Below, piece after piece: positions 33,930-43,006 of a DNA stretch of 64,000 nucleotides (the stretch's first letter is position 1; each line of letters opens with the position of its first letter). A program made the position numbers and the translations under genes. Under the pieces are notes generated by a model. The model did not search any database and had not been told where the DNA came from. It was given only the letters and a program-made list of their open reading frames with translations. Source of the DNA: JAUMBM01 sp964645715 (lineage in GTDB: Bacteria; Bacteroidota; Bacteroidia; Chitinophagales; Saprospiraceae); assembly GCA_964645715.1 (NCBI GenBank), contig CAZYAO010000001.1:129729-193728 (forward strand), written 5' to 3'.

Positions 33930-35486
33930 ATGAGGAAATTATTTTTGAGAACTATTGTCGCTATGATTGGCTTGATAGTCATTCAGTCCTGCAGCCCGTT
34001 CGACGGTGTGGATGAACTAGCAGTAGATTCGGCGGAGGCGGCTTATGCCATACCACTGGTGAATACCAAGTTGTCCATAGAAGACTTGTTGGAGAAATTT
34101 GAGGACGAATCTACGCTGACCATTGATCCCGACGGGCTTATTCGCTTTCATTATAGCGGAGACGTACTCACAAAAACAGCCAGTCAGGTTTTTGCGGCCA
34201 TCAATCAGACGCTCAATCAGACAGGCGCTATACCATTGGTGAGTCGTCGACAGGCGCTACCTTTTACAGCACCCGGGGGGCTAGAATTTGATCGTATGGA
34301 TTTAAAAGCGGGCAATATGGTATACCTGTTGTCAAACAGGCACAATAAACCGGTTACCATGCGCATCACCATGCCTACTGTCATCAAGAATGGCCTCCCG
34401 CTCACCATTCAGCACACCTTAAATGCCTACAGCGGTACTGGGGATGCTCCTACCATTAGTAACCTTTTTATTCCTTTTAGCTTGGCTGGTTATACAGTCT
34501 TGCCGGAGAATGATTCAATCTATATAGAATATCTTGGTATTGATAGTAGCGGGGATACTATACCTCCCTCTAACCCAAGCCTCATAACCATTTCGAGCCT
34601 CGCATTTAGTTATACAGAAGGATATCTCGGACAGCAGCTGCACGAAGGCGGGAGAGATACGATACACATTGATTTTTTTAATAACTGGTTTAGGGGGGAT
34701 GTATACTTTGAGGATCCCGTCATTACTTTTAATTTCGAAAATTCTTTCGGTATACCTACGCGTTCCATCATTAATGTATTTGATGTGTTTACAGTTCGCA
34801 ACCAGGTACTTCCGTTGCAGAGTGCTTTTATTACCGAAGGTATTAATTTTCCTTATCCGACAATTGATGAGGTGGGGCAGGTAAAGTCGGCTCAGTTTGT
34901 ATTCAATAAAAATAACTCCAATATCAGAGAAGTATTGGGTGCCGGGCCTTTAGCCATTGACTACGACGTCAATGCGATTACTAATCCGGAGCAGGAGACG
35001 GGCATAAGGGGGTTTGTTACCGACAGTAGCTTTTACCGTGTTCGAGTCGATGTGGATCTTCCGCTATACGGGTTAGCTACATACTTTTCCGTGAGAGATA
35101 CCTATGACATTGATTTTTCCGGTTATCCGGCAGTCAATAGTGCCAGCTTCAAGTTGGTTGCAGACAATGGAATGCCACTGGCAATGGATATACAGGGATA
35201 TTTTTTGGATGCTTCAGGTCAGGTGCTGGATTCATTGCTGATCAATGGATCTGATCGATTAGTAGATGCAGCACCGGTTAATATTCAAGGTTTGCCAACA
35301 CAGCCGAAGCGTACAATCACTACCATCGATTTCCCTAAAGAAAGATTTGCGCGCATCCGGGATAGTAGGCGATTGTTGTTGCTGTCTTCTTTTAGTACGA
35401 GTACCAACGGGCAGCAATCGGTACAGATTAAGCGCAACCAAGAGACGAGGGTGCAAATAGGAGTTATTCTGGGCGTTGATCGCTAA
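33930..35486 (+). CDS. Hypothetical outer-membrane lipoprotein
   Basis: 518 aa; specific family not recognised. The N-terminus is a lipoprotein signal with lipobox V-I-Q-S-C (Cys at residue 22). The rest is beta-rich and lacks membrane helices, with repeated short strands around aromatic and Asp/Asn residues (for example L-T-I-D-P-D-G-L-I-R-F-H-Y near 60-75). The next gene, 70 nt downstream on the same strand, is a DUF5723 protein, so the pair is probably an operon and may form an envelope complex. No enzymatic motif is visible. Confidence 0.75.
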   Translation: MRKLFLRTIVAMIGLIVIQSCSPFDGVDELAVDSAEAAYAIPLVNTKLSIEDLLEKFEDESTLTIDPDGLIRFHYSGDVLTKTASQVFAAINQTLNQTGAIPLVSRRQALPFTAPGGLEFDRMDLKAGNMVYLLSNRHNKPVTMRITMPTVIKNGLPLTIQHTLNAYSGTGDAPTISNLFIPFSLAGYTVLPENDSIYIEYLGIDSSGDTIPPSNPSLITISSLAFSYTEGYLGQQLHEGGRDTIHIDFFNNWFRGDVYFEDPVITFNFENSFGIPTRSIINVFDVFTVRNQVLPLQSAFITEGINFPYPTIDEVGQVKSAQFVFNKNNSNIREVLGAGPLAIDYDVNAITNPEQETGIRGFVTDSSFYRVRVDVDLPLYGLATYFSVRDTYDIDFSGYPAVNSASFKLVADNGMPLAMDIQGYFLDASGQVLDSLLINGSDRLVDAAPVNIQGLPTQPKRTITTIDFPKERFARIRDSRRLLLLSSFSTSTNGQQSVQIKRNQETRVQIGVILGVDR

Positions 35487-35556
35487 ATTAGGTAATGTCA
35501 CTTGTATATCCCTGCTCCGTATAGTGGGTTGCTGCGGATGACAATAATAAAAACAT

Positions 35557-36894
35557 ATGTCAATCAAAACACAAGTCATATATATACTTTGGATACTATT
35601 GATGCCCCTGCCTGTGATATTTGCACAAGCTGACTTTGGGGCGCAGCTGCTTCGCGGTAGTATGCAAGCTTATTCAACCAACCCTGCCATGTTTCCTCAG
35701 GGCAGATTCCAGCTTTCATTGCCGGGTATATCCGGTGCAGTACGGGTGGATCACCTGACGTACAATGGTTTATTCAGAAAAGATTCCCAGGGGCAATCAG
35801 TACTTGATATCGATGCTGCCATAACAGGCCTGGAAGTTTCTAATGTAATAGGTATTCAGACAGATGTAGAGACACTGCAGGCTGCGGCAAGGCTGGGGAA
35901 CTTGGTGTTGGGGGCAGGGCATCGCGTTGTCAATCATATTTATCTTGATTACCCCAAGACGCTACCGCAGCTGATTTGGCAGGGGAATGCACAATTTATA
36001 GGCCAAACGATTGATTTTGCTCCTGATTTGGATATCCTGTCTTATCATGAATTTTCGCTAAGTGCAGGTGTTGAGGCAGGTAATGGGTTGTCTATTGGCG
36101 GGAGAGTAAAACGGCTTATAGGTCTTGGCAGCATTGAAGCTAGCGGGGCTGCTCTCCGCCTCACAACGGATGAAGATGCTTATGCGCTGACAGTCGATGC
36201 GGATTACCGAATAAATTCTACCGGTAATTTTACGTTTAATGGTATTTTAGACGGGGTTGATGTCGATTTGTCAAATTTTGGAACAAACAGACTGCTAACA
36301 GAAAATACGGGCTGGGCATTTGATGTGGGAGCTTCACTAGTAAAGGAACGGTGGCAGTTACATGTAAGCGGCATAAACTTGGGGGGGGCTATTGGTTGGA
36401 AAGATAATCCTGTCAACTACAGTCTGGAGGGGATGTATGCCTATGATGGCTTAGACGTGGCACGAGCACTTTTGAACGATAGTGCTTCCTTTGTAGGTAT
36501 TGCAGATTCCTTAGAGTCCCTGTACAAGCCGGCAAGAACACAACTAGCTTACGAAACACGTTTGCCCACGCGTTACTATCTGAGTGGCTTTTATAATATT
36601 GCGGACCGGTGGGACATAGGAGCTATATTGATAGGAGAGCAATACCGGAATCAGTTCTTTCCTTCGGCAGCAGTGACTGTCAACTACCAGCCTGGCAGGC
36701 TGGCTCGTTTTGGTGGTTTATTAGGTTGGCGTCACAACAGGCTGGATCAGTTGGGTATCAACACTACACTCTCGTTAGGGCCAGTCTGGCTGCTGCTGGC
36801 AACTGATAATATACTGACAGCTATAAGAATTAAGGATAGCGAGCGAGCCAATTTTCGCATTGGTCTTAACTGGGTTTTTGGCCGCAGGGAATAG
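35557..36894 (+). CDS. DUF5723-type outer-membrane barrel protein
   Basis: 445 aa. Signal peptide ends near V-I-F-A-Q. The opening L-L-R-G-S-M-Q-A-Y-S-T-N-P-A-M-F and the regular barrel-like strands (for example G-L-S-I-G-G-R-V-K-R-L-I-G near 180) resemble Bacteroidota DUF5723 proteins, which look like porin/FadL-type barrels. The C-terminus ends in an aromatic-rich strand (F-R-I-G-L-N-W-V-F-G-R). Function unknown. It follows the lipoprotein gene and ends at a strong hairpin shared with rho. Confidence 0.75.
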   Translation: MSIKTQVIYILWILLMPLPVIFAQADFGAQLLRGSMQAYSTNPAMFPQGRFQLSLPGISGAVRVDHLTYNGLFRKDSQGQSVLDIDAAITGLEVSNVIGIQTDVETLQAAARLGNLVLGAGHRVVNHIYLDYPKTLPQLIWQGNAQFIGQTIDFAPDLDILSYHEFSLSAGVEAGNGLSIGGRVKRLIGLGSIEASGAALRLTTDEDAYALTVDADYRINSTGNFTFNGILDGVDVDLSNFGTNRLLTENTGWAFDVGASLVKERWQLHVSGINLGGAIGWKDNPVNYSLEGMYAYDGLDVARALLNDSASFVGIADSLESLYKPARTQLAYETRLPTRYYLSGFYNIADRWDIGAILIGEQYRNQFFPSAAVTVNYQPGRLARFGGLLGWRHNRLDQLGINTTLSLGPVWLLLATDNILTAIRIKDSERANFRIGLNWVFGRRE

Positions 36895-36915
36895 CCAATC
36901 ACTGAGGGGGGATTT

Positions 36916-36965
36916 TTTCGTAAAAAAAGCCTCAGGGACACAACCCTGAGGCTTTTTTTACGAAA
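36916..36965. terminator. Bidirectional intrinsic terminator between DUF5723 gene and rho
   Basis: A 22-bp perfect stem (36916-36937 with 36944-36965) around a 6-nt loop, GC-rich at the top with A/T runs at the base. It ends both convergent transcripts; the right arm ends 2 nt before the rho stop codon. Confidence 0.85.
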
Positions 36966-36967
36966 TA

Positions 36968-38812
36968 CTATCCATTCATGCCCGCCAGAAACTCTCCGTT
37001 GCTGGTGGTGTGTTGCATTTGTTTCAGCAGAAACTCCATGGCCTCGTCAGGCTTCATGTCGTTGAGGTGATTGCGTAGCACGAACATGCGCTGAAGGGTC
37101 TCTCTGTCGAGGAGCAAATCATCGCGCCTGGTGCTGGAGCGAGTGAGATCCACTGCAGGGTAGAGTCGCTTGTTGGCAAGTGTACGGTCGAGCTGGAGTT
37201 CCATATTACCGGTCCCTTTGAACTCCTCAAAGATTACCTGATCCATTTTCGAACCCGTTTCGATGAGTGCTGTAGCAAGAATGGTAAGAGAACCACCTCC
37301 TTCGATATTGCGGGCAGCACCAAAAAACTTTTTAGGCTTCTGGAGAGCGTTGGCTTCGACACCTCCGGAGAGAACTTTACCGCTGGCCGGGGCTACAGTG
37401 TTGTAGGCGCGTGCCAGTCGAGTGATAGAATCAAGCATTATGCAAACGTCATGACCACTTTCAACCAAACGCTTAGCTTTTTCGAGTACGACACCGGCAA
37501 CACGCACGTGATTCTCTGCAGGCTCATCAAAGGTTGAAGAAATGACCTCTGCTTTGACGCTTCGCTTCATATCCGTTACTTCTTCAGGGCGCTCGTCTAC
37601 GAGCAGCACAATAAGATAACATTCCGGATGGTTACGGGCGATAGCGTTGGCAATATCTTTGAGGAGAACCGTTTTGCCTGATTTTGGCTGGGCGACGATA
37701 AGACCGCGCTGACCTTTTCCTATGGGTGTAAACAAATCAATGAGGCGGTTGCCAAAATCACGTCCTGTAGGAGAGGACGTGAGGCGGAATTTTTCGGTTG
37801 GAAAAAGAGGTGTGAGGTAGTCAAAAGGTACACGATCCCTTACATCTGCCGGATCAAGTCCATTAATTTTGGAAACCTTCAGCAGGGCAAAGTACTTTTC
37901 TCCTTCTTTTGGCGGCCGTATAGCACCTTTTACGGTATCTCCGGTACGCAAGCCAAAAAGTTTTATCTGTGAAGGAGAAACATAAATATCATCCGGGGAT
38001 GTCAGGTAGTTGTAGTCGGCAGAGCGTAGGAAACCATAGCCGTCTGACATCATTTCCAGCACACCCTCCCCTTCGATAATTCCGTCAAGATCAATATTGA
38101 ATTTTTCAACTTCAGGTTTTTTCTCTTGGGGCGGCGGTGTGGGCATTTCTTCAGGATGTCCGCCAGATTCATGAGGGGGGCGTTGTTGACGCATAGGCTG
38201 CCGATCGCGGCGATCGCGATCCATGCGGTCATTTCTGTCAGGCCGCCCGCCCATTCTGTCGCGATCCATGCGCTCTTGCCTGTCAGGCCGATCAATACGC
38301 TCCTGCCGGTCTCTGTCCATGCGTTCATTTCTGTTGAGGCGATCCCTGTCTGGCCGCTCCATACGCTCTGGTCGCTCGGGCATTTCAGGTCTGGGAGGTC
38401 GGGCCATGGGTTCAGGAGAAGCAGGACGCTTGTGTGGCTCTCTGAGCTCGGTAGGTTTGGATGAGGGCGATGGAGGCTGGGGTGCATCGGCAGGTTCATC
38501 AGCATCGGGTAAAATGGCTTTTCGGGCTCTTCTTGGCCGATCTTCCCCTTCTACGCCAGCATTGTCCGGTTGAGAAAAACCTTCATGACGACGCATTATT
38601 TTTTCGAGTCTAGGTGCTTCGGATTCAGCGGAGGAGTTGAAATTATCGGTAGAAGTGGGCGTTGCAGTAGCACCGTCAATGGCCTGCTGATCAAGTATTT
38701 TGAGCACCAGCTCCTGTTTGTTCATTCGTTTGAAACCAGCGATGCCGATTTGCTCGGCGAGTTCTCGGAGTTCTGGCACAAGCATTTCATTCAACTGAGA
38801 GATATCGTACAT
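36968..38812 (-). CDS. rho: Transcription termination factor Rho
   Basis: 614 aa hexameric RNA helicase that ends transcription. An N-terminal Rho-N/SAP-like motif (V-P-E-L-R-E-L-A-E-Q-I-G) is followed by a long low-complexity insert (about residues 80-240) made of R-P-D-R / M-D-R-D-R repeats, then the RNA-binding OB fold (G-E-G-V-L-E-M-M-S-D-G-Y-G-F-L). ATPase motifs are Walker A A-Q-P-K-S-G-K-T and Walker B L-L-V-D-E-R-P-E-E. The insert is long compared with the 419-aa E. coli protein but is characteristic of Bacteroidota. It is convergent with the DUF5723 gene and has over 1 kb of upstream non-coding sequence that could hold its leader. Confidence 0.95.
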   Translation of the reverse strand: MYDISQLNEMLVPELRELAEQIGIAGFKRMNKQELVLKILDQQAIDGATATPTSTDNFNSSAESEAPRLEKIMRRHEGFSQPDNAGVEGEDRPRRARKAILPDADEPADAPQPPSPSSKPTELREPHKRPASPEPMARPPRPEMPERPERMERPDRDRLNRNERMDRDRQERIDRPDRQERMDRDRMGGRPDRNDRMDRDRRDRQPMRQQRPPHESGGHPEEMPTPPPQEKKPEVEKFNIDLDGIIEGEGVLEMMSDGYGFLRSADYNYLTSPDDIYVSPSQIKLFGLRTGDTVKGAIRPPKEGEKYFALLKVSKINGLDPADVRDRVPFDYLTPLFPTEKFRLTSSPTGRDFGNRLIDLFTPIGKGQRGLIVAQPKSGKTVLLKDIANAIARNHPECYLIVLLVDERPEEVTDMKRSVKAEVISSTFDEPAENHVRVAGVVLEKAKRLVESGHDVCIMLDSITRLARAYNTVAPASGKVLSGGVEANALQKPKKFFGAARNIEGGGSLTILATALIETGSKMDQVIFEEFKGTGNMELQLDRTLANKRLYPAVDLTRSSTRRDDLLLDRETLQRMFVLRNHLNDMKPDEAMEFLLKQMQHTTSNGEFLAGMNG

Positions 38813-39500
38813 AAGCGTATGGAAAATAGTGTTACAAAAACTCGGTGCCGCTTTACGGCAGAGTGAGCGTTCAAGAGGATGGTATTAATTGTATTTAGAA
38901 GGAAAACGTTAACCACGCAATTATTGCAACCCGTACGGACATTTCCTCTAGTTTTTTGATAATCTGCATACAGCATATTCCTAGAATGCTTGGTGCAGGC
39001 CATGAGAAAATGTGTAAGGTGGGTGAACCGTGGAAGTAAGCAGGTAACTGTGTAGCTTGTCGTTTATTTGGTTTACATGATTTTGAAGTTATAATAACCT
39101 TGATTGGAGCACGGACTGTTGCAAAATGCTATCAACAGCTTGGGGTTTAAAAACAGATTAACAGGGCAGAGGGTGCAACTGCTAACAAAAATACACCCAA
39201 GCGCAGATTGTTGTTCAGTTATAGCTGGCTTTGGACGTTTTCGCGAGCATAATTTTGAAAAAAATGCATAAAACATAGCCGAAAAGTGACAACACCCTTT
39301 GGTGCTTGGCCCTAGCACAATAAGTTGCATGTGAAGGACAACAAAGCACAGTCGATTGCAATGGTCGGCAGAGTAATAAACGACGCAGTGAATAGGAATG
39401 CACTTTGCAGCATCAGGTCTCAGCTTACCAAAATACTAGGTCTGTGCCGGATGAATTCAGTTTTTGAAATCAAAAAACCAATACACTGAATATCAAACAG
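38813..39500. other. Non-coding stretch upstream of rho
   Basis: No convincing gene on either strand; the short readings present lack family matches and codon character. It may include the rho leader, and a long 5' region would fit autoregulation of rho, but I see no specific structure. A small-RNA candidate follows at 39503-39677. Confidence 0.5.
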
Positions 39501-39502
39501 GA

Positions 39503-39677
39503 AAAAGACCAATCACAGAGCCCCTGAACCTGACGTAACCATAACTCTTTTCTTATTGACGGCAGGCCCTATACGCGAGAATGGGTCTGGGACGGACAGA
39601 GAAGAATAAGCGAGGTGAAAAAACAGCGTCAGACGGAAGGGAGCATACCGCGATTGTGCTGTCTGTGACTTTCGGTA
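39503..39677 (-). ncRNA. Candidate 6S-like small RNA
   Basis: Read on the minus strand, a TATTTTTG -7 box (39688-39681) is followed by about 170 nt that fold into a rod. The closing stem pairs 39670-39662 with 39519-39511. Further pairs join 39641-39638 with 39525-39522, 39632-39627 with 39535-39530, and 39610-39605 with 39557-39552. A tip helix pairs 39589-39583 with 39569-39563. A T-run (39507-39503) lies just after the closing stem, as at an intrinsic terminator. An unbranched rod of this length with a terminal U-tract is the shape of 6S RNA, which binds RNA polymerase; a 6S form is known in flavobacteria. No sequence match was tested, so the identity is inference. Confidence 0.45.
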
Positions 39678-39680
39678 GTG

Positions 39681-39707
39681 CAAAAATACGTATTTTGTAA
39701 TTAACAA
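39681..39707 (-). promoter_or_regulatory. Promoter for the candidate small RNA
   Basis: Minus-strand TTG (39707-39705), 16 nt, then TATTTTTG (39688-39681). The spacing is a little short for the Bacteroidota consensus. It overlaps the divergent serS promoter. Confidence 0.4.
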
Positions 39708-39712
39708 GTATA

Positions 39713-39720
39713 TATCTTTG
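39713..39720 (+). promoter_or_regulatory. -7 box (TATCTTTG) for serS
   Basis: TATCTTTG on the plus strand, giving serS a leader of about 160 nt. That leader holds a small GC hairpin (39777-39781 with 39786-39790). Confidence 0.45.
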
Positions 39721-39888
39721 CAAAAATTACTTTGCGATCGGTTTGTTATCTGACAGTTTTGGCAAAATGCTGCTACCCGGGCAAGCCCGGAGACGTTTAG
39801 TCGGATTTGTTTTTGTGTGTCTAAGGATAAGGTGTAGAAAGGGATTGCAAAGGCTTTTTTATTTTTAAAATATGTTAATCAGTTTGTT

Positions 39889-41172
39889 ATGTTGGAGATA
39901 AATTTGCTCCGGGAACAAAAAGACCGGGTGCTGCAGGGGCTTAGACGCAAAAATGCAGACGCTACCATGCTCGCAATGGTTGATGAGATCCTCGCACATG
40001 ATGATTTACGGAAGGCAACACAGACGGAGTTGGACGGAGTTTTGGCAGATCGCAACCGACTGTCGAGAGATATTGGTGAGTTGATGAAGCAACAAAAGAG
40101 GGCGGAAGCAGAGGAAATGCGCCAACAGGTAGCAGACCTGAAAGACAAGGCTGTCATTTTAGAAGAGCGTATGGAGACGGCAAAAGCTTCCATCGAGGAT
40201 TTATTACTCCGCCTCCCCAACCTGCCACATTCGTCGGTACCTGCAGGTACTGGGGCAGATGACAATGAAGTCTACAGGCCATGGCCACACGCACTTCCGG
40301 AGATGAGCGAAGGTGCACTGCCACATTGGGAGCTCGCACAAAAATATAGGTTGTTTGATCTGGAACTAGGCGTAAAGCTCACGGGTGCTGGCTGGCCGGT
40401 CTATCGGGGAAAGGGTGCACGCCTGCAACGGGCGCTAATAGCATTTTTTCTGGATGAAGCTACGGGCGCCGGCTATGAAGAAATTTTACCTCCATTGCTG
40501 GTAAATGCAGAGTCGGCTCGCGCCACAGGGCAGTTGCCGGATAAGGACGGGCAGATGTACCATGCAACCGTCGATGATTTGTATCTAATTCCGACGGCAG
40601 AGGTGCCCGTAACAAATGTGTACAGGGATGTAATCCTTGAGGAAGGAGATTTTCCAATAAAAATGACGGGTTACACCCCTTGTTTCAGAAGGGAGGCAGG
40701 TTCTTATGGGGCACACGTGCGTGGGCTCAATCGCGTTCATCAATTTGATAAAGTTGAGATAGTGCGTATAGAGCACCCCGATCGTTCGTACGATGCACTC
40801 ACCGAAATGTTGATGCACGTAGAAGGCTTATTGCACAAGCTTGATTTACCTTTCCGCATACTGCGCCTTTGCGGAGGAGATATGAGTTTTACCTCGGCAT
40901 TAACTTACGACTTTGAGGTCTATTCTGCTGCCCAAAAGCGTTGGCTGGAGGTAAGTTCTGTGTCAAATTTTGAGACCTTTCAGGCTAACAGGTTAAAACT
41001 TCGCTACCGGGATAAAGATAGCAAGGGTACACGTCTTGCACACACGCTCAATGGCAGTGCTTTGGCATTGGCAAGAATTGTCGCCGCACTGTTGGAAAAC
41101 AACCAAACATCTGATGGGATTGTTATTCCTGAGGTGTTAAGGCCGTATACGGGATTTGCAATCATTGATTAA
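39889..41172 (+). CDS. serS: Seryl-tRNA synthetase
   Basis: Class II aminoacyl-tRNA synthetase, 427 aa. The N-terminal coiled-coil arm that binds the tRNA-Ser variable arm spans about residues 1-110. Class II motif 2 (C-F-R-R-E-A-G-S-Y-G near 265) and motif 3 (L-N-G-S-A-L-A-L-A-R near 388) are clear, as is P-T-A-E-V-P-V-T-N. It starts M-L-E-I-N-L-L-R, the standard beginning. The Zn-peptidase gene follows after 12 nt and is probably co-transcribed. Confidence 0.97.
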   Translation: MLEINLLREQKDRVLQGLRRKNADATMLAMVDEILAHDDLRKATQTELDGVLADRNRLSRDIGELMKQQKRAEAEEMRQQVADLKDKAVILEERMETAKASIEDLLLRLPNLPHSSVPAGTGADDNEVYRPWPHALPEMSEGALPHWELAQKYRLFDLELGVKLTGAGWPVYRGKGARLQRALIAFFLDEATGAGYEEILPPLLVNAESARATGQLPDKDGQMYHATVDDLYLIPTAEVPVTNVYRDVILEEGDFPIKMTGYTPCFRREAGSYGAHVRGLNRVHQFDKVEIVRIEHPDRSYDALTEMLMHVEGLLHKLDLPFRILRLCGGDMSFTSALTYDFEVYSAAQKRWLEVSSVSNFETFQANRLKLRYRDKDSKGTRLAHTLNGSALALARIVAALLENNQTSDGIVIPEVLRPYTGFAIID

Positions 41173-41184
41173 AACAATATCAAT

Positions 41185-41886
41185 ATGGGTGCTTACATGG
41201 GCTATATAGTTATCACAGTAGTGTTCTCTGTGATTGGCATGCTCCTGAGCCAACGACTTAGATCGAAATTTGCTCACTACAGTCAGGAGCCTCTGCGCAA
41301 TGGTGCCTCCGGCAAGGAAGTGGCCGAGGCTATGCTTAGTCATTTTAACATTAGAGACGTACAGATTGTAGTAGGGGAGGGAGTCCTCACAGACCACTAC
41401 AACCCGCTAACAAAGACGGTCAGTCTCAGCCCTGATGTATATCATGGGCGCAATATCGCAGCCGCTGCAGTAGCAGCGCATGAGTGCGGCCATGCTGTGC
41501 AGCATGCACAAGCCTACGCGTGGTTACGGATGCGATCGGCCATGGTGCCTGTGGTGCAGATAGCTTCCCAGGCTCAACAGTTTTTACTGCTCTTTGCGTT
41601 GGGAGCCTTTGGCGTGCAGGGAGGTACAACCTTGCTGTTAATTACTATAGCCGTTTTTGGTATTACGACACTTTTCAGCTTCGTAACCCTTCCGGTAGAG
41701 TTTGACGCAAGCCGAAGAGCACTTGCGTGGTTGGATAGTAGCCACTATGCTAAAGGTCGGGAATATGACGGCGCTAAAGACGCTTTGCATTGGGCGGCTA
41801 TGACCTATGTTTCTGCAGCCTTATCGGCGCTGGCAATCTTGCTTTTCTTCGTGCTGCGTTATTTGGGAATGTCCAATGACGACTAG
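41185..41886 (+). CDS. Membrane-bound zinc metallopeptidase (YugP family)
   Basis: 233 aa. An N-terminal membrane helix (about residues 5-22) precedes the zinc motif H-E-C-G-H at residue ~99 and S-L-S-P-D-V-Y near 80, characteristic of Zn_peptidase_2/YugP. Further membrane helices lie near 125-145, 148-168 and 210-228. The substrate is unknown for the family. It starts 12 nt after serS and is followed by a terminator hairpin. Confidence 0.87.
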   Translation: MGAYMGYIVITVVFSVIGMLLSQRLRSKFAHYSQEPLRNGASGKEVAEAMLSHFNIRDVQIVVGEGVLTDHYNPLTKTVSLSPDVYHGRNIAAAAVAAHECGHAVQHAQAYAWLRMRSAMVPVVQIASQAQQFLLLFALGAFGVQGGTTLLLITIAVFGITTLFSFVTLPVEFDASRRALAWLDSSHYAKGREYDGAKDALHWAAMTYVSAALSALAILLFFVLRYLGMSNDD

Positions 41887-41919
41887 AACAAGATTGTATC
41901 CGGATTAGTATAGGCAACA

Positions 41920-41952
41920 AAAACAGCTGTCACGCTAGTTGACAGCTGTTTT
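41920..41952 (+). terminator. Intrinsic terminator after the serS operon
   Basis: A 13-bp stem (41920-41932 with 41940-41952) around a 7-nt loop, with T's at the end of the right arm. The downstream TTG of the frr promoter overlaps its tail. Confidence 0.75.
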
Positions 41953-41981
41953 GTATTATAAATAAAATCGGCGTATTTTTG
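41951..41981 (+). promoter_or_regulatory. Promoter of frr
   Basis: TTG (41951-41953), 20 nt, then TATTTTTG (41974-41981): near-ideal for the Bacteroidota primary sigma factor. Confidence 0.65.
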
Positions 41982-42041
41982 CAGCGCCGTTCCAAAATGC
42001 TTGTTGTAACAATCGCGAATAACTAACGAAGAATAACAACT

Positions 42042-42608
42042 ATGTTACCGGAAGAAGTAGAAGGAATTGTCTCCAAAGCTGCCAGTCAAATGGAGCATGC
42101 AATCGAGCACCTGACATATGAACTGACCAAAGTACGCACTGGTAAGGCTTCCCCAGCCATGCTGGATGGGCTCATGGTTTCCTATTATGGCTCGCCGACA
42201 CCTCTGCAACAAGTGGCAAATGTGGCTACTTCGGATGCGCGCACATTGACAATAAAGCCTTGGGAAAAAACAATGCTGGGACCTATCGAGAAGGCCATCT
42301 TTGAGGCTAATCTTGGAATCACGCCAATGAACGATGGTGAAATGGTCCGCTTGTCTATTCCAATGCTTACAGAGGAACGGAGACGGGATCTTGTAAAAAG
42401 GGCCATGGCACTGGGTGAGGATGCCAAAGTGAGTGTGCGTAACGCTCGCCGGGATGGAATGGAACAGCTTAAAAAAGCTGTAAAAAACGGGCTGGCCGAG
42501 GATATAGGTAAGAAAAAGGAAGAGGAAATTCAGCAACTAACCAATAAGTTTACAATTCGGATAGATGGGCTAATTGACCTCAAGGAAAAAGACATCATGA
42601 CGGTTTAA
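42042..42608 (+). CDS. frr: Ribosome recycling factor
   Basis: 188 aa, standard length. It splits post-termination ribosomes together with EF-G. Typical segments are L-T-K-V-R-T-G-K-A-S-P-A-M-L-D-G near residue 30, Y-Y-G-S-P-T-P-L-Q-Q-V-A-N-V near 50, and the R-R-D-L-V-K / R-N-A-R-R-D-G region near 115-135. The preceding promoter is well formed. Confidence 0.97.
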   Translation: MLPEEVEGIVSKAASQMEHAIEHLTYELTKVRTGKASPAMLDGLMVSYYGSPTPLQQVANVATSDARTLTIKPWEKTMLGPIEKAIFEANLGITPMNDGEMVRLSIPMLTEERRRDLVKRAMALGEDAKVSVRNARRDGMEQLKKAVKNGLAEDIGKKKEEEIQQLTNKFTIRIDGLIDLKEKDIMTV

Positions 42609-42695
42609 TGGTGAAACTGTCTTCTGCCCTGTCCTTGATTGCAACCAAATAGCAGCAATATCTGGGTATAATCAGAAAATATTAATTATTAAGAC

Positions 42696-42726
42696 TTGCA
42701 AATGTAAGCTGCCGTATTTACCTTTG
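42696..42726 (+). promoter_or_regulatory. Promoter of rpmH
   Basis: TTG (42696-42698), 20 nt, then TACCTTTG (42719-42726). A small hairpin (42746-42751 with 42762-42767) lies in the leader and could influence translation. Confidence 0.6.
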
Positions 42727-42782
42727 CACAACTTTTGAAAAACGTATGCCTTCTTGGTAGTAGGCATTAAAGTATAGTTATC

Positions 42783-42938
42783 ATGAAAAGAACTTTTCAA
42801 CCATCAAAAAGAAAGCGTGCTAATAAGCATGGCTTCCGCTCTCGCATGAGCACTAAAAATGGCCGTAAGGTTTTGGCTCGCCGCCGTGCCAGAGGTCGCT
42901 ATAAGTTGACGGTTAGTGACGAAAAGCACGTTAAGTAA
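42783..42938 (+). CDS. rpmH: 50S ribosomal protein L34
   Basis: 51 aa: begins M-K-R-T-F-Q-P-S-K-R-K-R and contains H-G-F-R-S-R-M-S-T-K-N-G-R-K-V-L, the L34 signature. It is strongly basic. In many bacteria rnpA (RNase P protein) follows rpmH, but here the next 550 bases contain no such gene and lepA comes next. Confidence 0.96.
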   Translation: MKRTFQPSKRKRANKHGFRSRMSTKNGRKVLARRRARGRYKLTVSDEKHVK

Positions 42939-42973
42939 CTTATTGTTCGTAGGTTATTTACGAAGTAATAAAA

Positions 42974-43006
42974 AGTCGGTCTGGTTACTATGTTAACCGG
43001 CCGACT
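42974..43006 (+). terminator. Terminator hairpin after rpmH
   Basis: AGTCGG and GGTTA pair with CCGACT and TAACC across a small internal loop; a T-rich tail (AATTTTGTTT) follows. Confidence 0.65.

Noticed and set aside
39304..39320. Near-palindrome GTGCT...AGCAC
   Set aside because: Only five base pairs with no T-tract or gene end; within chance expectation.
39513..39707. 64-codon minus-strand frame upstream of rho
   Set aside because: It coincides with the rod-like RNA candidate, and its ATG lies upstream of the -7 box, so it would not be in the transcript.
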